DNA of 64,000 nucleotides from Oscillospiraceae bacterium (GTDB lineage Bacteria; Bacillota; Clostridia; Oscillospirales; Oscillospiraceae): positions 62,001 through 126,000 of the forward strand of contig SVLO01000004.1 of NCBI GenBank assembly GCA_015067885.1, read 5' to 3'. Positions 48,137-58,301 of this stretch are shown here, one piece after another. Each line of letters opens with the position of its first letter. Within the stretch, counting starts at the first letter, position 1. Under the pieces are notes generated by a model. It was not told the DNA's origin. It did no database searches and worked only from the letters and a program-made list of their open reading frames with translations. The translations under genes and the position numbers were made by a program.

Positions 48137-48712
48137 TCAGTCGGCGAAGGTGATGCCGTCGGTCTCGCTCATGGAGGCCACCCGGGCCAAAGACTCCACC
48201 CGCATACCGCCGGCGCGCAGGTTGTCGCCCCCGGGCTGGAAGGCCTTTTCAATGGCGATACCGGCGCCCACCAGCTCCGCCCCGGACTGGGCCACGATGG
48301 AGGCAAGGCCGCGCAGCGCCTCGCCGTTGGCGAGAAAGTCGTCGATGAGCAGCACCCTGTCACCGGGGTGAAGATACTCTTTGGAAACGATGACATTGTA
48401 GACCTTGCCGTGGGTGAAGGACTCCACCCTGGCGCAGAACACGTCGGTGGAGATGTTGCTGGACCGGGACTTCTTGGCGAAGACCACGGGGCAATCGAAG
48501 TGCCGGGCGGCAAGGCAGGCGATGCCGATGCCGGAGGCCTCGATGGTTAAAATCTTGTTGACTTCGCAATCGGAAAAGCGGCGGGCAAACTCCGCGCCCA
48601 TGGCGTCGAAGAGGGCCACGTCCATCTGATGATTGAGAAAGCTGTCCACCTTCAGCACCTCGGTGCCGCGGATCTTGCCGTCCTTTCGGATGCGGTCCTT
48701 CAACAGCTGCAT
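48137..48712 (-). CDS. xpt: Xanthine phosphoribosyltransferase
   Basis: A 191-residue PRTase of Xpt type. MQLLKDRIRKDGKIRGTEVLKVDSFLNHQMD is the typical start and VLLIDDFLANGEAL is the PRPP loop. It converts xanthine and PRPP to XMP. It lies upstream of the nucleoside importer on the same strand. No purine riboswitch was recognised in its short leader (48713-48803). Confidence 0.95.
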   Translation of the reverse strand: MQLLKDRIRKDGKIRGTEVLKVDSFLNHQMDVALFDAMGAEFARRFSDCEVNKILTIEASGIGIACLAARHFDCPVVFAKKSRSSNISTDVFCARVESFTHGKVYNVIVSKEYLHPGDRVLLIDDFLANGEALRGLASIVAQSGAELVGAGIAIEKAFQPGGDNLRAGGMRVESLARVASMSETDGITFAD

Positions 48713-48803
48713 ATACTCGCCCCCGGTCCATCAAAAATACACATCCATTTTACCCCAAAATCTGCCGAACTGCAACGGATTTAGAAAACTTTTGTAAGAA
48801 ATG

Positions 48804-49013
48804 TCAAGACAAGGGCTTCTTTTTCAGCGGGGTACGCGTGCCGTTGGGGTGCTGGATGACGGTGTGGTCCAACTGCGCCCTGAGATTGCCGGTGACGGAC
48901 TCGATATACTCCCGGCGCAGCGCGTCCCGCTCGGCGGCCTCCTCCGCCGTCAGGCCCTCGGCCTTGGCTTTCCGGGCCAGGGCGTTGATGCGGTCGATCT
49001 TTTCCTGGGTCAT
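48804..49013 (-). CDS. DUF896/YnzC-family small protein
   Basis: A 69-residue protein with the family pattern MTQEKIDRINALARKAKAEG, TAEEAAERDALRREYIESVTGNLRAQLD and a basic tail. YnzC-like proteins are SOS-linked in Bacillus (yneB-yneA-ynzC) but their function is unknown. The ATG at 49011-49013 has AAGGAG upstream; a TTG three codons earlier overlaps that site. It is 59 bp downstream of the YlmH-like gene. Confidence 0.9.
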   Translation of the reverse strand: MTQEKIDRINALARKAKAEGLTAEEAAERDALRREYIESVTGNLRAQLDHTVIQHPNGTRTPLKKKPLS

Positions 49014-49072
49014 AGAAAACAACTCCTTGCGATATGGGCGTAGGGTCCGATGCCCTCATCGGGCCGTCCAAA

Positions 49073-49870
49073 TCAAATATAACGCTCTATGGTCAGGGTA
49101 ATGCGCCCCTTGCGGGACAGGCCGCCCACCTCGGTCAGCACGCACTTGCCAAGGCCCCGGCAGGTCAGCACGTCCCCCTGAGCCACGGCTTTGTCGGGCT
49201 TCAGACACTCCCGGTGGTTGACCATGACCCGGCCGGCGGAGATGAGGTCCGCCGCCTTGCCCCGGCTGGTGGAGAAGCCGCAGGCCACCACCGCGTCCAG
49301 CCGCAGGGTGGACACCGTGTCCCGGATGGTGCGCACCTGGGGCGGGGCTACGGAAATATCGCTCAAAGCCGCCTTTTGCAGCTTCAGCCGCCAGCGCCCG
49401 GCGCTGTCCCACTGGGACAGCAGAATGTCCACGGCGTCGGACATTACGATGATGTGGCAGCCGGTGTCGTCGATCAAAATGTCGCCCAGTTTTTCCCGGG
49501 TGATGCCAAGGCCCATAATGGAACCCAAAATATCTCGGTGGCTGAGGTCGGCGTCCTTTGGGAACGCGGCCCGCAGGGCGGACACGGGGCCGTCGGGGTC
49601 GGCCAGCCAATCCTCACGCTCCTGCCAGTCGGGCAGAAAGACGCAAATTTGCCGTTCCGCCCCCTCAAACCCGCCGGAAAAGAAGTGTCGGGGGTGTCCG
49701 GCGGCGTTCAGCAGGTCGGTGACCGCCGCCTGCTCGGCGGGGGAGAGGAATTGGGTGTGGGCGGGTACGGAGCGGTTTTGGGCCAGCTCCAGCTTGTCCA
49801 GCGCCCGGGCCAGCAGCACCCGCTGGTCGGCATCCCGGGCACATTTATTTAATAGTTCGGTTTTGGTCAC
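49073..49870 (-). CDS. S4-domain RNA-binding protein, YlmH type
   Basis: A 265-residue protein. The N-terminal region (about 1-170) contains RQICVFLPDW and HRDILGSIMGLGITREKLGDI, the YlmH signature, and the C-terminal S4 domain (about 185-255) contains LRLDAVVACGFSTSRGKAADLISAGRVMVNH. YlmH is usually encoded in the sepF-ylmG-ylmH-divIVA cluster, and in Bacillus it helps rescue stalled ribosomes. Here it stands alone, away from divisome genes. Confidence 0.9.
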   Translation of the reverse strand: MTKTELLNKCARDADQRVLLARALDKLELAQNRSVPAHTQFLSPAEQAAVTDLLNAAGHPRHFFSGGFEGAERQICVFLPDWQEREDWLADPDGPVSALRAAFPKDADLSHRDILGSIMGLGITREKLGDILIDDTGCHIIVMSDAVDILLSQWDSAGRWRLKLQKAALSDISVAPPQVRTIRDTVSTLRLDAVVACGFSTSRGKAADLISAGRVMVNHRECLKPDKAVAQGDVLTCRGLGKCVLTEVGGLSRKGRITLTIERYI

Positions 49871-49924
49871 GGAATGCTCCTTAATGAATGCCGCCCGCTC
49901 ACCGAGGGGAGCGGGCAGGCGGAA

Positions 49925-51415
49925 TCAACGATGATAGAGCTTGTTGGTCTGATACTGTGGCTCGCACGTCAGCAGCAGACCCAGTTTTTTATAGGTGTTG
50001 CTGTCAGCGCTGGACAGAATGACCGAGCAGTGGGCCTGACAATTCTGCAGCTGACCCAAACAATCCAGCGCCTTTTGGGCCAGGGGGTCAGTGTTGGCGG
50101 AGGTGGCAAGGGCGATAAGTACCTCGTCACTGTGCAGGCGGGGGTTGGCCGAACCCAGGTGGCGCACCTTAAGGTTCTGAATGGGTTCGATGGCCGATTG
50201 AGCGATGAGGTGTACGTCATGGTCAATACCGGCCAGCTTTTTCAGGCAGTTGAGCAGGGCGGCAGCGGAGCAGCCCATAAGCTCGGAGGTGTTGCCCACC
50301 ACCATTTCGCCGCCGGGCAACTGGATACACATGGCCGGCTCGCCGGATTCGGTGGCGGCGGCCAGGGCGGGGGCCACGCAGGCCCGGTCGCCGGTCTTCA
50401 GATCCATTTGGCTCATCAGCGTCTGCAGCTTTTCCAGCTCCACCGAGCAGTCCTGGCCCTTGCGGCTGCAGCACACGGCCTGGTAGTAGCGACGGATGAT
50501 CTCCTGACAGGAGGCGTCCCGGCAGGCGTCATCGTCCACGATGCAGTTGCCTGCCATGTTTACGCCCATGTCCGTAGGGGACTTGTAGGGGCAGGAACCC
50601 ATGATCTCCCGGAAGGTGGCGGACAGGACGGGGAAGATCTCCACGTCCCGGTTGTAGTTGACGGTGGTCTGACCGTAGGCCTCCAAATGGAAGGGGTCGA
50701 TCATGTTCACGTCGTTCAGGTCGGCGGTGGCCGCCTCATAAGCCAGGTTGACCGGGTGCTTCAAAGGCAGGTTCCAAATGGGGAAAGTCTCGAACTTGGC
50801 GTAACCGGCGTCGATACCCCGCTTGTGGTCGTGGTAGAGCTGGGACAGGCAGGTGGCCATCTTGCCGCTGCCGGGACCGGGAGCGGTGACGATGACCAGG
50901 GGGCGGGTGGTCTGAATATAGTCGTTCTGACCGAACCCCTCGTCGCAGACGATGCGGGCGATGTCGTTGGGATAGCCGGCGATGGGGTAGTGGCGATAGG
51001 TCTTGACCCCCAAAGTGTTCAGCCGGGACTCAAAGGCCACGGCGGCCGCCTGGCCGGCCCAGCGGGTCAGCACCACGCTGCCCACGTACAGGCCGATCTC
51101 CCGGAACGCGTCGATCAGACGCAGAATTTCCAGGTCGTAGGTGATGCCAAGGTCGCCCCGGACCTTGTTTTTCTCGATGTCGGCGGCGTTGATGGCGATG
51201 ACGATCTCCGCCTGGTCAGCCAGTTGGACCAGCATTTTGACCTTGCTGTCCGGCTGGAACCCGGGCAGCACCCGGGAGGCATGGAAGTCGTCAAACAGCT
51301 TGCCGCCGAACTCCAGATACAGCTTGCCGCCGAACTGGTCGATGCGCTGGCGGATATGCTCCGACTGCAGCTGCAGATATCTGTCATTGTCGAACCCGCG
51401 CTTATACACGTACAT
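49925..51415 (-). CDS. DUF1846 family protein
   Basis: A 496-residue protein of standard length for the DUF1846 family. It has characteristic blocks: KRGFDNDRYLQLQSEHIRQR start, GKLYLEFGGKLFDDFHASRVLPG, TAPGPGSGKMATCLSQLYHD (a P-loop-like GPGSGKM) and GSCPYKSPTDMGVNMAGNCI. Its biochemical role is unsettled; the GSGK loop suggests nucleotide or phosphate binding. It is common in Clostridia and lactic bacteria. It precedes the YlmH-like gene by 54 bp. Confidence 0.92.
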   Translation of the reverse strand: MYVYKRGFDNDRYLQLQSEHIRQRIDQFGGKLYLEFGGKLFDDFHASRVLPGFQPDSKVKMLVQLADQAEIVIAINAADIEKNKVRGDLGITYDLEILRLIDAFREIGLYVGSVVLTRWAGQAAAVAFESRLNTLGVKTYRHYPIAGYPNDIARIVCDEGFGQNDYIQTTRPLVIVTAPGPGSGKMATCLSQLYHDHKRGIDAGYAKFETFPIWNLPLKHPVNLAYEAATADLNDVNMIDPFHLEAYGQTTVNYNRDVEIFPVLSATFREIMGSCPYKSPTDMGVNMAGNCIVDDDACRDASCQEIIRRYYQAVCCSRKGQDCSVELEKLQTLMSQMDLKTGDRACVAPALAAATESGEPAMCIQLPGGEMVVGNTSELMGCSAAALLNCLKKLAGIDHDVHLIAQSAIEPIQNLKVRHLGSANPRLHSDEVLIALATSANTDPLAQKALDCLGQLQNCQAHCSVILSSADSNTYKKLGLLLTCEPQYQTNKLYHR

Positions 51416-51520
51416 CGTTCCCTTCTTTGGCAGAAAAACACCTTTACTATTCTACAATTTGTGCGCGTTACAGTCAAGGCATAACCGGCAGAAAAACCGA
51501 AAAAGCACACAATTATTCCG

Positions 51521-52567
51521 CTATTCCACGTCCAGATGGGCGAAGGCGGAATCGGGCAGCAGATCGGACAGCTCCACCAGGGCGGGGGCAAACCCGCCGG
51601 CGTAATCGGTCCGGGGGGCGCGCACGGACAGGGGCGCGTTGGAGGGACACAGGGGCAGCGCCACAGTGACATGGATTCCGTTGCGCCGTTCCATCATCAG
51701 GGTACCCTGGTGCAGCGTAACGATACGCTGGGCCAGGGCAAGGCCAAGACCGGCTCCCTCCCCGGGCTGGGGGATATGGTGGTTGGGCGCGTCCCCGGTC
51801 AACAGCAGCACAAGGGACCGACCGTCGTCCTGCCCGCCGTCGCCGGACAGAGTCAGTACGGCGCGGTTGCTCCGCTTGGCCAGAGAAAGGGTCAGTCTGC
51901 TGCCGGGCGTGGCCGCCCGGGCGGCGTTTGCGATCAGCTCCAGCAGCAGTTTTTCCAGCAGGGCGCTGTCGCCGCTGACCAGCAGGGAGGACAGGGGACT
52001 TTCAAAGGCGAGGTGCAGATCCACGTCTGTCAGCAACCCCTCGGCAGCGGCGCACACCTCCCGACACAGGCCGGCAAGGTCCAGGGTGAGGGGGTGAAAG
52101 GCGGTGGTGTCGCACCCTAAACTGCGCAGCAGGTCCAGCTGTTCCGTCAGGCGCAGCATCTGACACAGGGTGCGGTTCATGCCGCCCAGACGGTCGGCGG
52201 CGGGACCCTCGTTCAGGTCCCGACCGATCAGTTGGGCAGTCAGCAGAAGCTGGGCCAGCTGCTGGCGCAGGCAGCGCAGCACGCCGTCAAGCTGTGTGTG
52301 GGAGATCTCGCCGGATTGGGTCGCGCGTAGCAGATAAAAAACGCCGTCCTCCAAGGGGGAGGCGGTCATAAGCCAGCCGGAACCGCCCACCACGATCAGG
52401 GCGGTGGTGGCCGGCTGACACACAAGGCAGTCGGGCAGGGGACGATCCTGGGCCAGATCATCAAACAGTTGTGCTGCCGCGGCGTTAAAGGCCACAACGC
52501 GCCCGTCCCGGGCGATCAGGGCCGGCTGCGGAATCGCCTGCAGCAGGGGGGAATCGAAATAAGACAA
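51521..52567 (-). CDS. Degenerate histidine-kinase-like protein (PAS-like plus HATPase)
   Basis: A 348-residue soluble protein. A PAS-like region (about 1-85) is followed by a helical dimerisation-type region (LRQQLAQLLLTAQLIGRDL) in which the phosphoacceptor His is not apparent. A HATPase_c domain (about 190-300) has an N box (LLELIANAARA) and G2 box (GEGAGLGLALAQRI), while the G1 box is weak. No membrane segment or response regulator is nearby. The TTG at 52565-52567 has AAAAGGTGG upstream; a GTG at 52577-52579 is the alternative. Likely an ATP-binding signalling protein without its own phosphotransfer. Confidence 0.78.
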   Translation of the reverse strand: MSYFDSPLLQAIPQPALIARDGRVVAFNAAAAQLFDDLAQDRPLPDCLVCQPATTALIVVGGSGWLMTASPLEDGVFYLLRATQSGEISHTQLDGVLRCLRQQLAQLLLTAQLIGRDLNEGPAADRLGGMNRTLCQMLRLTEQLDLLRSLGCDTTAFHPLTLDLAGLCREVCAAAEGLLTDVDLHLAFESPLSSLLVSGDSALLEKLLLELIANAARAATPGSRLTLSLAKRSNRAVLTLSGDGGQDDGRSLVLLLTGDAPNHHIPQPGEGAGLGLALAQRIVTLHQGTLMMERRNGIHVTVALPLCPSNAPLSVRAPRTDYAGGFAPALVELSDLLPDSAFAHLDVE

Positions 52568-52733
52568 GGGAAAACCCACCTTTTCAATGCGTGATAATTT
52601 AGTTTATGCAAAAATGGCGGAGGTGCCGCCTGCTTGAGTATAGCAAAAACTGGTGCGACAGACAAGAAAAAGGGCGATTTTTGCCGAAATTTATATAAAA
52701 TGAGGGAATGATGCGAAAACAGAAAAAAAGGTC

Positions 52734-52761
52734 TTGCGTTTGTGGGATTTTGGGGTATAAT
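52734..52761 (+). promoter_or_regulatory. Promoter of gapA
   Basis: TTGCGT at 52734-52739, a 16-bp spacer and a perfect TATAAT at 52756-52761, 46 bp before the gapA start codon. GGAGG (52795-52799) is its ribosome site. Confidence 0.8.
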
Positions 52762-52792
52762 ATTTGTGCAAATCCGCAAAAAATTTATATAA

Positions 52793-53818
<1,026 letters not shown>

Positions 53819-53837
53819 TTCAATACTTTGGTTATAA

Positions 53838-53870
53838 AAGGGGCGCCGCAGCAATGCGGCGCCCCTTTTT
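53838..53870 (+). terminator. Terminator of gapA
   Basis: AAGGGGCGCCGCA pairs with TGCGGCGCCCCTT around GCAA, followed by TTT. Confidence 0.92.
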
Positions 53871-53935
53871 GCGTGAAACGTTGCGGCGTTTGGCGTCTAA
53901 TAATAAAATAAGAAAGGAAATAATGGCGCGATGGG

Positions 53936-53965
53936 TTGACAAAGTAAAATTGTGGGTGCTATAAT
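53936..53965 (+). promoter_or_regulatory. Strong promoter of the orphan membrane protein gene
   Basis: TTGACA at 53936-53941, an 18-bp spacer and TATAAT at 53960-53965; both boxes are perfect. An AT-rich tract with TAATAATAAAATAAG lies just upstream. Confidence 0.88.
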
Positions 53966-54037
53966 AACTGTGGATTTTGTCGGATAACCGCAAAAGAACT
54001 CGAACCATGCAACTGCATGCAGAAAAGAGGAGAAACA

Positions 54038-54643
54038 ATGACTTCTGAAAAGACGATGGAGAACTTCACGACTCAGGTATCTAAGCTGGCTGAGCAGAAG
54101 CACAAGATGGAGTGGTACTACTTCCTGATTTATTGCGGCATGTTTGTGTTTGCGCTGCTGCACGTGCTGCAGGGTGCGGTCTGCCTTGCCGTTTCCACCT
54201 CGACGATTTATGACCCCCAGGCAAAGATCACGCTCGTCTATATTATCCAGGCGATGATGGCTCCGGCCAATGACGTCGCGGTGGGTGACTTTTTCACCAC
54301 GGCTTTCAATTTTGTCGCCATGATCGTCAAGCAGTGGGGCGAGCCGAATGTCCGCCTTGCCGTGGTCTACCTGCTGGTTTCCGTGGTGATGGGCTTGCTG
54401 TACATCTTCAACTGGAGCCTGCTGAGAAAGCGCAAGCGCATTGGGCCCACCATGTTCCTCTTCCTGCTGACCTTCTCCACCGGCCTGCTGCCCTACTTCT
54501 TCCAGATGGTTCGTCTGGACACCATCGGTACCATCACCTACAAGTACATGCTGGACTTTGTTGTGATGGGCGTGCTGATCGTGCTGAACAAGAAGTACTT
54601 CGACAAGCGCCGCGACGTGTTCACCGAGGACGGCCTGTTTTAA
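54038..54643 (+). CDS. Orphan four-helix membrane protein of unknown function
   Basis: A 201-residue protein that I do not recognise. A charged N-terminus (about 1-27) is followed by four likely membrane segments near residues 30-52, 75-105 (less certain), 112-134 and 142-190, and a charged C-terminus ending VFTEDGLF. The ATG at 54038 was chosen with AGAGGAG upstream. It has a near-consensus promoter and its own terminator, so it is probably well expressed and monocistronic. No catalytic motif is seen. Confidence 0.8.
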   Translation: MTSEKTMENFTTQVSKLAEQKHKMEWYYFLIYCGMFVFALLHVLQGAVCLAVSTSTIYDPQAKITLVYIIQAMMAPANDVAVGDFFTTAFNFVAMIVKQWGEPNVRLAVVYLLVSVVMGLLYIFNWSLLRKRKRIGPTMFLFLLTFSTGLLPYFFQMVRLDTIGTITYKYMLDFVVMGVLIVLNKKYFDKRRDVFTEDGLF

Positions 54644-54651
54644 GTGAATGT

Positions 54652-54685
54652 AAAAAGACACCGCAGAAATGCGGTGTCTTTTTTT
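54652..54685 (+). terminator. Terminator of the orphan membrane protein gene
   Basis: AAAAAGACACCGCA pairs with TGCGGTGTCTTTTT around GAAA, followed by TT. Confidence 0.92.
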
Positions 54686-54748
54686 GCGCCCTTGACGGCC
54701 GATAAGGCAGACCGCTATAATGTAACACAGTGAGGGAGTTGAGCCAAC

Positions 54749-55780
54749 ATGAAGAAAACAGTATGCGCGATCCTGGCCCTTGTTCTTTCCGTCCTGTGTG
54801 TTGCCTGCGGTCCGGCCCCTGCGCCGGTTGCGGAGGGGGCGGGGCTTGCCGTCCACTTTATCGACGTGGGGCAGGCGGACGCGGCGCTGGTCATTTGCGA
54901 TGACGCGACCATGCTCATTGACGGCGGAAACCGGGAGGACAGCAGCCTGATATATTCCTATTTGAAAAACGAGGGCATTACGCACCTTGACTACGTGGTT
55001 GCTACCCATGCTCACGAGGACCACGTGGGTGGTCTGCCCGGGGCGCTGAGTTACGCCACGGTCGGCACCGCCCTGTGCAGCGTGACGGAACACGACAGCG
55101 GCGTGTTCAAGACCTTTGTAAATCAGCTTGCCAAGCAGGGCAAGACGATTGCCGTACCCGAGACGGGGGAAACTTTCGCCCTGGGCGGTGCGCAAGTGCA
55201 GGTCCTCGGCCCGGTGCGGGAGAGCGATGACCCCAACAATATGTCCATTGTCCTGCGCATCGTGTACGGCGAAACATCTTTCCTGTTCACCGGCGACGCC
55301 GAGCGGGAGGAGGAGCAGGACATTTTGGCTGCCGGGTTTGACCTTGAAAGTACCGTGCTGAAGGTGGGACACCACGGCAGTGAGAACTCCACCACATATC
55401 CTTTCCTGCGTGAGATCATGCCGGAATACGCGGTGATTTCGGTGGGGGCGGATAACTCCTACGGCCACCCCACCCACGAGGCGTTGAGTCGCCTGCGGGA
55501 TGCGGGGGCGACGGTGCTGCGCACGGACGAGAGTGGTACGATCGTCTGCACCAGCGACGGAAAAACGGTGTCCTTCTCCGCCGAGCGGGAAACGCACAAC
55601 GAATCGGAACAGACGGGCGGGGAGATGGAGTACGTGCTGAATACCAGCTCGAAAAAGTTCCATGCCCCCTCCTGCAGCAGCGTGCAGGACATTGGGGGGA
55701 ACAACCGGGCGACCTTCTCCGGAACAAGGAGCGAACTGCTTGCCCAAGGTTACTCCCCCTGCGGAAACTGCAAGCCATAA
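54749..55780 (+). CDS. Secreted ComEC/Rec2-like metallo-beta-lactamase-fold lipoprotein
   Basis: A 343-residue lipoprotein. The signal peptide ends in lipobox CVAC, Cys20. The MBL domain (about 33-270) has FIDVGQADAALV, DGGNREDS, the metal motif ATHAHEDHVGG, LFTGDAEREEE and VLKVGHHGSENSTT, as in the nuclease-like domain of ComEC. The C-terminal 50 residues form a small cysteine module (YVLNTSSKKFHAPSCSSV...GYSPCGNCKP), a common add-on that probably binds metal. Extracellular nuclease or phosphodiesterase activity is inferred. A TATAAT box lies near 54716. Confidence 0.9.
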   Translation: MKKTVCAILALVLSVLCVACGPAPAPVAEGAGLAVHFIDVGQADAALVICDDATMLIDGGNREDSSLIYSYLKNEGITHLDYVVATHAHEDHVGGLPGALSYATVGTALCSVTEHDSGVFKTFVNQLAKQGKTIAVPETGETFALGGAQVQVLGPVRESDDPNNMSIVLRIVYGETSFLFTGDAEREEEQDILAAGFDLESTVLKVGHHGSENSTTYPFLREIMPEYAVISVGADNSYGHPTHEALSRLRDAGATVLRTDESGTIVCTSDGKTVSFSAERETHNESEQTGGEMEYVLNTSSKKFHAPSCSSVQDIGGNNRATFSGTRSELLAQGYSPCGNCKP

Positions 55781-55782
55781 AT

Positions 55783-55820
55783 AAAGCGGGCCGCCGAGAT
55801 CGTTCTCGGCGGCCCGCTTT
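55783..55820. terminator. Bidirectional terminator between the MBL lipoprotein gene and spoIIP
   Basis: AAAGCGGGCCGCCGAGA pairs with TCTCGGCGGCCCGCTTT around a 4-base loop, between two convergent genes. T-runs are short on both sides. Confidence 0.82.
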
Positions 55821-55821
55821 G

Positions 55822-56934
55822 TTATTGCTTCAAAACCTCCGCCGTGCTTTGGGCAAATAACCGCGCGCCGGTCAGGGCCTCGGCCAGGGTGTTGCCGTGG
55901 GTGCCTACCTCCACCAGCACCGACCCCGCCCGCAGGTCCTGATTGAACCGGGACGAGCGCAGGACCATGGGCCGGGCCAGGGCGCTGTAATCATCCAAAA
56001 GCTGTTGCTGCAGCTCCATGGCGAAGGTCAGGTTTTCCTGCCACAGGGGATGGAAATCCCCCTTTCCGTTGGTGCCGACCACCAGCATGACCTGGGCCGC
56101 CTGCTGTCCATCCTCCTTGGAAACGGCCTTGTAAATGGTGCCGTCCTCGGCGGCCAAAGCGTCCCGGTGGACGTCCAGCACCACCTGAATGGTGGGGTAC
56201 TGGGCCAACCAGCGCTCTACCGCCGCCCGGGAGCGGTCGTAGGCTCCGTCATAGGAGGGGTAATCGTACAGGGTGGTGTCGTGCAGGACCTCGAAGCCGC
56301 TGCGCTGAAAAACCTGCGCCATTTCCTCTCCGACACGGACCACGTTGTGGTTGCAATCGGTGGTGCGATAGGGGTCGGAGGGGGTGTAGGTGTCGGACTT
56401 TGTGGGGGTATACGCCTCGCTGCCGTGAGTGTGAACGATCAGAATGTGGGGACCGTCCCCCAGCGCAAAGGGGCGCTCGCCTGCGGCGAGGGCCGCTGCA
56501 TCAGGGGCCTTCCCCGCCCGGTCGGCAATATAGATGTCCCCTGCGCGCAGGTAGACCTGGGATGCGGAGGGGACGAGGGTCCGCTCGGCCACCGGACTGT
56601 CGCTGTCCTCGGGAACGGGGGGCTCCTCCTCGGTGTCGGGCAGGGGCTCGGCCAGGGGTAGGGCGGCGCTTTGCTCGGTGTGGGTCAGCGGCATGGCCCG
56701 CAGCAGGGGCGATTGAGCCAGCACCAACCGCTGCGCTCCGGAGCTGCCGTCCCGGCGGGAAAGGCCGGGCAGTTGTCCCCGGAACAGGCTGACGGCCAGG
56801 TCCATGTCGCGGCTCAGGGTCTGCACCGCCTGGGCGGTGCTGCTCAGGGGGGCCGCCCGCAGGGCGACCCACAGTGCGGTCAGGGCCAGGGCCAGGGCGG
56901 TGGCCCGGCGCAGAATGGAAAGGGACTGTCCCAT
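55822..56934 (-). CDS. spoIIP: Stage II sporulation protein P
   Basis: A 370-residue protein. An N-terminal membrane anchor (about 8-28) is followed by a variable Pro/Glu-rich linker. The SpoIIP amidase/endopeptidase domain (about 160-370) shows ILIVHTHGSEAYTP, NVVRVGEEMAQVFQRSG, VLDVHRDALA and LVEVGTHGNTLAEAL, holding the metal-binding His and Glu. With SpoIID and SpoIIM it degrades peptidoglycan to drive engulfment. It indicates an endospore former. A gpr gene, often adjacent, is not here. Confidence 0.95.
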   Translation of the reverse strand: MGQSLSILRRATALALALTALWVALRAAPLSSTAQAVQTLSRDMDLAVSLFRGQLPGLSRRDGSSGAQRLVLAQSPLLRAMPLTHTEQSAALPLAEPLPDTEEEPPVPEDSDSPVAERTLVPSASQVYLRAGDIYIADRAGKAPDAAALAAGERPFALGDGPHILIVHTHGSEAYTPTKSDTYTPSDPYRTTDCNHNVVRVGEEMAQVFQRSGFEVLHDTTLYDYPSYDGAYDRSRAAVERWLAQYPTIQVVLDVHRDALAAEDGTIYKAVSKEDGQQAAQVMLVVGTNGKGDFHPLWQENLTFAMELQQQLLDDYSALARPMVLRSSRFNQDLRAGSVLVEVGTHGNTLAEALTGARLFAQSTAEVLKQ

Positions 56935-57094
56935 GCGGCACCTCCTGTCGTTTGCTTTGGTTTAGCCTATGCGCGGTGACGGCGGGGTATGACGGCATGT
57001 CCTGCCGACCGCAAAAAATTTACAAAAAGCCCTTTCTTTTATGTTGAAATAGCATATAATAGAGGAAGAGTTTTTTTGCAAAGGAGGCGGCGAA

Positions 57095-58258
57095 ATGGAT
57101 TACAACCAACTCACTTGGGCGCAACGGGGCCGACTGTGGCTGCGGCTGTGCATCCGGCTTGTGGGTACGGCGCTGGTGGTCTGGCTGCTGTCTATGTTTG
57201 GAGGGCCGCTGCTGACCCTGTTTATGCCGTTTATTTTGGCGCTGGCTGCGGCGGCGCTGCTGGATCCGGTGGTGCGCCTGCTGCAAAAACGTCTGAAATG
57301 GGCGCGAAAATGGGTGGCGCTGGTGGTTGTGGTCGTGCTGGTGGGCAGCCTGGGCGCCGTGCTGGCACTGCTGATACGGGCCGGAGTGAGAGAGGCGATT
57401 TCCCTGGCCGAGAACTGGGACACCCTGCTGGCCGCCTTTACCCAGGGCTTTGAAACCACCGAGCAATTGCTGCGGGAGCTGCTTGAAAAGCTACCCTTCC
57501 GGCTGCCTCTTCACGACCAGCCGCTGCTTGACCAACTGGGTCAGTGGCTTGGCCAGTGGTTGGAGGGCGCGGTACCCGACATTGGAAACCTGACCGGCTT
57601 TGCCGCCGCCCGGGCAAAGGATGTGGTTGCGTTCGTGCTGGCGCTGGTGGTGTTTTTGATGGCCACCTACTTCCTCTGCGCGGACTTTCCCTACCTGCGC
57701 ACCGCCCTGGCCCGGCGTATGGACGAGCATTCTTATGGTTGGCTTAATCAGGTCAGGCGGGTGTCCCTTGGGGCCTTCGGCGGGTATCTGCGGGCCCAAC
57801 TGCTGCTGTCCCTGGGCGTGTTCTGCATTTTGCTGTGCGGCTTCCTGATCACCGGGCAGAATTATGCGCTGCTGCTGGCCCTGTGCTTTGCGGTGATGGA
57901 TTTTATCCCGCTGATCGGCTCGGGGACGATCATGGTACCCTGGGCGATAATCGATCTGTTTTTGGGCAACTACGGCCAGGCCATTGAATTGATGGTGATT
58001 TGGGGCCTGATCGTGCTGTTCCGCCGTGTGGCCGAACCCAAGGTGGTGGGGGACCAAACGGGGCTGCCGCCCATTTTGTCCCTGATCAGCATCTACATCG
58101 GTATGCGGCTGTACGGTGTTGTGGGTATGGTTCTGTGTCCCATCCTGCTGCTGGTGCTGCTGAATTTGGTGGGGCTGGGCCTGTTTGACGGGGTCCGCCG
58201 GGATGTCAAGATGGCCTTCCGGGACATTTTGGCCCTGCTCCATGGGGAGCGAAAGTAA
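57095..58258 (+). CDS. AI-2E family transporter (YtvI-like permease)
   Basis: A 387-residue polytopic protein with eight or so membrane segments, including pairs near residues 17-50 and 68-90, then a soluble stretch with QPLLDQLGQWLGQWLEG. The C-terminal block ALCFAVMDFIPLIGSGTIMVPWAIIDLFLGNY and RRVAEPKVVGDQTGLPPILSLISIYIGMRLYGVVGM are the family signature. YtvI is the sporulation member in Bacillus; the true substrate of the wider family is disputed. The ATG follows AAAGGAGG. Confidence 0.9.
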   Translation: MDYNQLTWAQRGRLWLRLCIRLVGTALVVWLLSMFGGPLLTLFMPFILALAAAALLDPVVRLLQKRLKWARKWVALVVVVVLVGSLGAVLALLIRAGVREAISLAENWDTLLAAFTQGFETTEQLLRELLEKLPFRLPLHDQPLLDQLGQWLGQWLEGAVPDIGNLTGFAAARAKDVVAFVLALVVFLMATYFLCADFPYLRTALARRMDEHSYGWLNQVRRVSLGAFGGYLRAQLLLSLGVFCILLCGFLITGQNYALLLALCFAVMDFIPLIGSGTIMVPWAIIDLFLGNYGQAIELMVIWGLIVLFRRVAEPKVVGDQTGLPPILSLISIYIGMRLYGVVGMVLCPILLLVLLNLVGLGLFDGVRRDVKMAFRDILALLHGERK

Positions 58259-58301
58259 GAAAACGAATGTGTTGCCGCAATCCGCATAAGGAGTGAGAGA
58301 T

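Noticed and set aside
48713-48803. Purine riboswitch upstream of xpt.
   Set aside because: The short leader lacks the paired loops and conserved core of the guanine/adenine aptamer.
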